The notes under the pieces were generated by a model. The model saw only the letters and a program-made list of their open reading frames with translations. It was not told the origin of the DNA and made no database searches. A program made the position numbers and the translations under genes. From Cryptomeria japonica (Eukaryota > Streptophyta > Pinopsida > Cupressales > Cupressaceae), in contig NC_081413.1 of assembly GCF_030272615.1 (NCBI RefSeq), positions 441,777,038-441,841,037 on the forward strand: a DNA stretch of 64,000 nucleotides. Direction: 5' to 3'. Numbering within the stretch: the stretch's first letter is position 1; every line of letters begins with the position of its first letter. Shown in pieces: positions 58,278-64,000 of the stretch.

Positions 58278-59237
58278 TCAAGTTTTTGCCGGAAGGGTAG
58301 AAACCCCTAACCTGTCTCTTGAACACTCAAATGATTCCTTAGACATCAATTTAGTGAATATGTCTACAATCTGTTCTTTAGTGTTCACATAAACAAATTT
58401 GACTTCCTTTCCTTCTACATTGTCCTTCAAAAAGTTATACTTTATTGATATATGCTTAGTCTTAGAGTGAAATACCAAATTATTAGACATGTCAATAGCT
58501 GCAGAGTTATCACAATAGATAACTACCGGTTCACTACAATTTATCCTGATATCCTTCAACATTTGCTTCATCCACAAGACTTGAGTGCAATTAGTTGCTA
58601 CTGCAACATACTTAGCTTCTGTAGTAGATAAAGAAATGCATGACTATTTTTTATTGATCCATGAAACCAGTTTCTTTCCAAGAAAGAGAGCTCCACTAGA
58701 AGTGCTCTTCCTCTCATCATTATCTCCTTCCCAATCTGAGTCAGTATATGCACATAAAGTGAAATCATCATTTTTAGAATACCATAAACCATATTCTATT
58801 GTTCATTTCAAATACCAGAATATCGTCTTTACTACATATTAATGATTTTCTTTAGGATTAATTTGATATCTTGAAACAATACTTACTGCATTCATAATAT
58901 CCGGTCTAATTTGAGTTAAATATAACAGATCACCAATCATAGACTTATACCTTGTCAGATTTACCAGTGTAGAAGTATCCTTGATAGATAATTTCTCACT
59001 TGTCATCATAGGAGTACTTACTGATTTGGAATTATCCATACCAAAATTCTTCAACAATTCCCTCAGATACTAAGTTTGATAGATAAAAATGCCTTTGCTA
59101 GTTTGAGTAATCTGCTAACCTAATAAAAATTTCATCTCACCAATCATGGACATTTCAAATTCATTCTTCATATTTTTAGCAAATTCCATGCACAATTTAT
59201 CTTCTCCTCAAAAAATGATATCATCAACAAATACTTC
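58278..59237 (-). pseudogene. RT C-terminal part and RNase H of copia element G
   Basis: From 59237 downwards the frame begins with the catalytic FVDDIIF, then a TGA where related copies have Gly. It continues [28 protein letters not shown] and RSMIG-like YKSMIGDLLYLTQIRPDIM (59057-58839 open). RNase H follows, ending in IYCDNSAAIDMS and HSKTKHISIKYNFL (58577-58278 open, stop at 58278). Several stops separate the pieces, including two near 58840. Residues around the RNase H catalytic DANW are in a broken stretch near 58760. Confidence 0.88.
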
Positions 59238-59903
59238 GGTCTATACCATATAGTCATAGTCTTTGGCATCCTTCGGTCTTACATCCTTCCCTTCTGTCTG
59301 ATTAGAGCATCCGGTCAACACCCAGGCTCATTATTCATCAACCCAACTATATAGATTATGGCTCTAGTCGAGCCCTAGTCATTTCACCCTACAATTCTAT
59401 GGCCCCCCTACCATTCTATGGTAGAACAATGGTATGGGACCGACACGCCTAAGGACGAGCAGAATATATAGGGCCAGTATCCCCTTGGTCTAACCTGCAC
59501 ACCTTTGAGATGAGCTTCTAGGGTCAAGTGATGACAATACCCAAGCAGCCCCTGGTCTAATTGTTTGGGGAGTCAGTATAGGGGAGCACCCGAATGAATG
59601 ATAGGAAAGGTTGACTTCCTGGGCCCTTCTATCTGGGGCCCCTGGGAATGAAGTCCATCACCATCCATCCATCAAAGTCTATCTACACCCAACTATAGTT
59701 CCATACCAATACAGTAGGCATTGAACCTGCTTCCATTAGAATAGTAGGGCAAGCGCCCCATAGAATAGTAGGGCTTGTCTTGATAGAACTCACTCTTTAC
59801 TCTTGATAGTATGGTGATGATGAATTCGAGGGTGGCTATACCAACTTCAGTTCAGGGCCTTTATTCACCTTCACCTCTACATTGATGCTCGACCTTCACC
59901 CTA
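59238..59903. other. Unrelated insert in the RT of copia G, possible organellar DNA
   Basis: About 666 bases interrupt the RT between codons for DNDIFII and EVFVDDIIF, which are adjacent in element F. The insert is clearly GC-richer than its surroundings, has no LTR-like ends and no long frame. It carries short inverted or repeated words (ccattctatggtagaacaatgg, agaatagtagggc twice). An organellar origin (mitochondrial or plastid) would fit the composition, but I do not recognise a gene in it. About 20 codons of RT next to its right edge (the [10 protein letters not shown] segment) are also missing. Confidence 0.5.
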
Positions 59904-60474
59904 ATAATAAAAATATCATTATCAGTGATCTTATAATATAAGTTATTATCAACACTTCTCTAGGTTTCAATCCATATAAAAATTTCTTCAATCTGCAAAC
60001 CATATCTTTATCATCTGTTAGTGAAAATCCATCAGGTTAGTAAATGTTTACTTCTTATTCAAGTTCACCATTCAAAAATGCACATTTCACATCTATTTGA
60101 TAAACCTTATAGTTCTTATAAGCTGCATAGGCAAGAAATAGTCTAACAACTTCAATTCTAGCTAGAGGTGCAAATGTCTCACCATAATCAATTCCTTCTA
60201 TTTGAGAATATCCTTTACAAACCAATCTAGCCTTGTTTCTTACAACTTGACCATCCTCATTCAGTTTATTCCTAAAATCCCATTTAGTTCCAATAACATT
60301 TTTATTTTTAGGCCGGGGAACTAGAGTCCAAGTTTCATTCTTCTCTATATGATCTAATTCATCTTCCATAGCTTTTAACCAATGTTTATCCTTACAAGCC
60401 TCAATAACAGATACCGGTTCAACTTGAGAAATAAGACATACCTCTTCATTTTCCACTCTTCTTCTTGTCATAAC
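59904..60474 (-). pseudogene. RT N-terminal part of copia element G
   Basis: The frame open from 60471 to 60055 reads HWLKAMEDELDHIEKNETW, then [14 protein letters not shown] (Asp for the usual Val), [18 protein letters not shown] and YQIDVKCAFLNG. A TAA follows where the next codon should be Glu. The remainder to 59904 shows PDGFSLTDDKDMVCRLKK and LYGLKPR, then a small deletion before DNNLYYKITDNDIFII. This is the copia RT palm region upstream of the catalytic aspartates. Confidence 0.9.
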
Positions 60475-62198
60475 TCACTTGTTCCTATCTCCAATGATTT
60501 GATCTTCAAAATGATTTAATATTACATACCTTGGTGTCTTCTGAACTTTAGGTTCATTTCTCTGATCATCAGTCACAGTTGAATTTTTTGATTGTGCTGA
60601 TGTAACTGTCTTAGTTTCTTGTACCGGTTGAGGCATTGTCGGTTCAATTATGATCATTTTTGCTATTGGTTCCCTATCATATGATATAGAATGATTTCTG
60701 TATTGCTCATTCACTTTCACATTAGCACTCTCCACAAGTTTTTGCAATCTTTTGTTATAACATCTACTTGCTTTGCTTTGAATTGAATAACCAATAAATA
60801 TACCTTCATCACACATAGGATCAAACTTTCCAATTGAATTATTTCTTTTGATATAGCATTTACTTCCAAAAAATTATGAAATACTTAATATTAGGTGTAT
60901 GTCCAAACCATAATTCATAAGGGGTCTTACTGGTTTCACCTTTGATGTGAACTTTGTTGAATGTGTAGACTACTGTACTCACTACTTCTCTCCAATAGAT
61001 ATGAGGAAATTTGGCTTCGATCATCATAGATCTCGTTGCATCCAAAATAGTTTTGTTCCTTCTTTCCACCACTCCATTCTGCTGAGGAGTCTGAGGTGCA
61101 TATAACTGTCTCCTGATTCCATTTGTCTCACAATAACTGTTAAATTCATGAGAAGTGAACTCACCACCATGATCTGACCTTAGACATTTGATTTTCAATC
61201 CAGATTCTATTTCAACCTTTTCTTTAAAGATCTTGAATTTCTCAAAATCTTCAGACTTCTCCTTAAGAAAATTCACCCACATCATCCTAGAATAGTCATC
61301 AATAATCAACATGAAATACCTATCACCTTGAAAGCTTCTAGTCCTTGCTAGACCACATAATTCTGTGTGAATCAAATCAAGTATGTCATTAGATTTATCA
61401 TGTATTCTCTTAAAAGAAGTTCTAACTTGCTTTCCCAATTGACATTCCTTACATACCAGATTATGAGGCTTCATAACCTTAGGTATATCTGTAACTACCT
61501 TAGGTGAATTGATCTTAACTATAATCAAAATTAACATGACAGAACTTCTTATGCCATAACCAACTCTCATCAATATGAGCAATCAAACATGTCTTATTAC
61601 CAGTGTTCAAGTGAGAGATATTACCTCCAGTCTGAGTACCGGTTGCAATCTCCAAACCAGTTTTGTTAATGATTTTGCATCTTCTATCTTTAAATTGAAG
61701 TTGGAAACCCTTGTCCACCAATTGACCAACACTCAAAAGATTATGCTTTAAACCTTCATCATAATAGACATTATCAGTGTTATTCTTTCCATCCAAGGAA
61801 ATAATACTTCTGGCTCTGATCATACATGCTTTGTTATCTCCAAATCGGACTTGACTACCATTGTATTCTTGCAGGGATATAAATTTCCTTTTATCTCCAG
61901 TCATATGATGTGAGCATCCACTATCAATTACCCATTCATCCTTGTCTTCAACTTTTGTTGCCAAGGCCTTTTCTTCATTTTTGATAGCCGGTTCTGGTTC
62001 ATCTTCCTTTAAAGCATATAACACCCATTCCTTTCCATTGCTTGATCCAATAGCAGGGTCTTCTGCCAGTTCATCTGCAGAGTCATCAGTTACTCCTTCC
62101 TCGTCCGCTATATAGCATTGTTTACTTTTCTTGAATCTATATTTGTTCTGGTTAGGCTTAAATGATTTCTTAATTCTTTTCTCAAACCTTGCATTCAT
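60475..62198 (-). pseudogene. Protease, integrase and linker of copia element G
   Basis: From 62198 downwards the frame has an acidic region and then the protease motif WVIDSGCSHHMTGD at about 61925, with the active-site D-S-G intact. Next comes the integrase zinc region (LWHKKFCHVNF), where a frameshift near 61530 moves to the frame open from 61582 to 60860. That frame holds CKECQLGKQ, LIIDDYSRMMW, RSDHGGEF, PQQNGVVE (intact here, unlike elements C and F) and the integrase tail. A second shift near 60860 leads to the piece 60816-60475 (DEGIFIGYSIQSKA), ending in the linker before RT. Confidence 0.92.
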
Positions 62199-63091
62199 TT
62201 TAGGATATCTAGATGCAAAATGACCAATCTTATTACATGCAAAACATTTAAAAGGTTCTTTTCCTTCATACTTACTTCCTGTCAGACCTTTGGGTACTCT
62301 TTTAGCAAATAAGGCTTCAAGTTGCTCAAATTATTCATCTTATTTCCTATTGTCTTCAATTCTTTTGCATATCAAACTTTTTAATCACTTTTGCCAGTAG
62401 ATGATGATGATGATGATGCATGAAAAGTAGGTTCAGACTTTACAGCTCCAGAAGATCCAAATTCTTCAAGCTCAAAAGCAAATAATTTCCCAATCAGAAT
62501 GTCTCTATTAACTGAAGAGTTTTCCATTGTTCTCAACTCATTAATTACAGTTGCCTTCATCTTGTAAGCCCGTGGAAGGGATCTCAAGACTTTGGAAACT
62601 ATTTCATCTTCACTCAAAAATCCCCCACAACATTGAATTCCCATAACAATATCTTTTACTCTTTCCATAAACACAACAGTTCTTTCATTATCTTCCATCT
62701 TCAAGTTTTCATATCTTACCCAGTAGCCATCCAGTTTAGCAATTTTGACAATAGGATCACCTTCATTTAGAGTTTGCAATTTGTCCCACATAACCTTTTC
62801 TGATGATTTGTCAGTCAATCCCATGATCTGTTGATAAGTAAGTTCACACAATAGGGCTTCTCTAGCTCTGCAATCATTTTCAATATTCTTGTCCAAGTTT
62901 GCAGGAGCAGGATTGCCAGATGTTGGATCATAAGGTGTGTACCCTTTCTCAATGATCTCCCAAATATCCTTTCCAAGACATCTAAGACGAGTCTCCATTC
63001 AAATTTTTTATATTCCATAATTTGTTCCATCAAGCTTAGGGATTTCTCTTCTGAAAATAGCTATTGGTGGATTAGAAGTGTTAGCTGCCAT
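62199..63091 (-). pseudogene. gag of copia element G
   Basis: The start ATG at 63091 gives MAANTSNPP, then the gag opening IPKLDGTNYGI with two stops where W-K-I-R-M is expected. The core frame 62998-62381 (205 codons) is open and matches the gag of element F, including AREALLCELTYQQIMGL and LRSLPRAYKMKA. After stops and a shift near 62350 the zinc knuckle CFACNKIGHFASRY follows at about 62255, with its last Cys replaced by Tyr. Confidence 0.9.
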
Positions 63092-63135
63092 AGGGTCTAC
63101 CTCAAGCGGTTAAGCTTATGCAAAAGAGGACCAAA

Positions 63136-63147
63136 TATTTGATACCA
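63136..63147 (-). other. Primer binding site of element G
   Basis: The minus strand reads TGGTATCAAATA two bases inside the LTR edge at 63150. It is an iMet-type site that keeps the first 8 bases and diverges after. Confidence 0.75.
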
Positions 63148-63149
63148 AT

Positions 63150-63857
63150 TGTTAGGATAACTAGTGAACAACTTAGAGGGAGGGGGGGTTTGAATGAGTT
63201 GTTAATAGATTATAACTTTTAATCCACTTAATAACTTTTAATCAGATTAAGTACTAGTAAAGTAGAAACAAATAACGGTAAGCAATACAACTTAACAAAT
63301 AAACATATAATCAATGCAAATCAGCCATACCACATAACACCATGATTTCTATGTGCAAAGCCTACCCACAGTTAGATAATACTTCTATAGAAAGTATGTG
63401 TTACAATGAGGGGCTTGCACTTGCAGGAAGGCACACTGCCTAGAGCATTCTTCTCATTACAAAAGAGTCTCATTGACTACAGAGAGGCAACAACCATCTT
63501 ACGATAAATGAAAAACAATCCAATAGAGTGAATTTCTAGAGATAGCATCTACCATGCCTAATCACAGTCCCAGTTAAGCTCAACATCAGAGGCCTTTGAT
63601 CTCTTCCTTAATCCCAATTTGATCACCTATGATCGACCAAATCTCCTTTGCATATGATATTGCATTCCAAGACCATGACTACTTATTCCATTTCCATACC
63701 ATGATCTACAATGAGATCTTACATCATTTTATACCAATCCTAAGGCCTAAACCAATTAGGTTGACCACCTAAAAGATATTACATGAATATGATTACATAA
63801 AACCATATTACAATGATATGCCATGTCGGCTTAAGACCAAAACAACAATAACAAATC
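63150..63857 (-). repeat. 5' LTR of element G, interrupted
   Basis: It matches the 3' LTR from its U5 end up to 63857 and then stops matching abruptly, so about 550 bases of LTR are missing or lie beyond the window. Relative to the other LTR it lacks about 30 bases near 63355, where the accacgatggg block should be. Confidence 0.88.
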
Positions 63858-64000
63858 TGTATGCGGGAAAAGAGGTTCAATGAAATCCAAAATGTGAAAA
63901 TATTTCAAGGACTTTCCCACACACTCATTGAACTCTTGGTGCAAGTTATGGAGCCAAGAGGAATGGCTCAACTTCCCAAGGAGTGTTCCATGGTTCTCTA
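63858..64000. other. Unknown sequence breaking the LTR of element G
   Basis: From 63858 (TGTATGCGGG) the sequence no longer matches the LTR. It starts with TG and is preceded by aaatc, so it may be the edge of another LTR element. Only 143 bases are visible and I see no gene. Confidence 0.4.

Larger units (their letters stand above)
56687..64000 (-). mobile_element. Copia retrotransposon G (runs off the window)
   Basis: A minus-strand copia element. Its 3' LTR is at 56687-57943 and its 5' LTR starts at 63150. On the plus strand both LTRs begin TGTTAGGATAAC. Order from right to left is iMet-like primer site, gag, protease, integrase, RT, RNase H, purine tract. Its proteins are close to those of element F. 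The RT is interrupted by an unrelated insert (59238-59903), and the 5' LTR is broken at 63858. The target duplication cannot be checked because the right end is missing or displaced. Confidence 0.93.

Noticed and set aside
1-64000. Host protein-coding genes, tRNA or rRNA genes
   Set aside because: Every recognisable domain belongs to a retrotransposon. No cloverleaf or rRNA sequence was recognised by eye.

Overview
The window reads as a gene-poor, repeat-saturated stretch of a large plant nuclear genome. A gymnosperm is my guess, from the element types and the very long LTRs; nothing here proves it. I see no host gene, tRNA, rRNA or CRISPR array. Nearly all of the 64 kb is LTR retrotransposon sequence: seven elements or fragments, called A to G here, five of them part of one nested stack.

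Layout. 1-1684 (minus): 5' end of a copia-type element A, with its LTR, tRNA-iMet-like primer site and a coiled-coil/zinc-knuckle gag-like frame. 1685-3303 and 52274-53156 (minus): two halves of an old Ty3/gypsy fragment B (protease, decayed G-patch). These were split by copia element C (3309-52268, target duplication gtttc). C was split inside its reverse transcriptase by giant gypsy element D (7455-49174, duplication ggttt). D was split twice: in its gag by dual-RNase-H gypsy element E (13806-29998, duplication cctat), and in its 3' LTR by copia element F (41115-47797, duplication aatat). All four 5-bp duplications can be read directly, so the order of events is fixed: B, then C, then D, then E and F. 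54250-56637 (minus) is a decayed long coiled-coil frame. 56687-64000 (minus) is copia element G, holding an unrelated insert of about 666 bp and running off the window.

The most unusual object is element D. Its LTRs are huge: 4.9 kb with a deletion in the 5' copy, and about 6.6 kb in the 3' copy once F is removed. Each LTR carries a long reading frame for a protein I do not recognise. It runs about 950 codons to a stop shared by both LTRs, then about 260 more codons in the same frame. A tandem array of diverged repeats lies upstream of this frame inside the LTR. D also carries an extra archaeal-type RNase H placed before the reverse transcriptase. Element E carries its extra RNase H in the more usual place, between the original RNase H and integrase.

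All elements are broken by nonsense substitutions and a few frameshifts, and none looks able to make its full set of proteins now. The LTR pair of E differs at only about 20 of 1917 positions by eye, so E is the most recent arrival. The D and C pairs differ more. Any transcription today would start from LTR promoters such as the TATA box at 15315.
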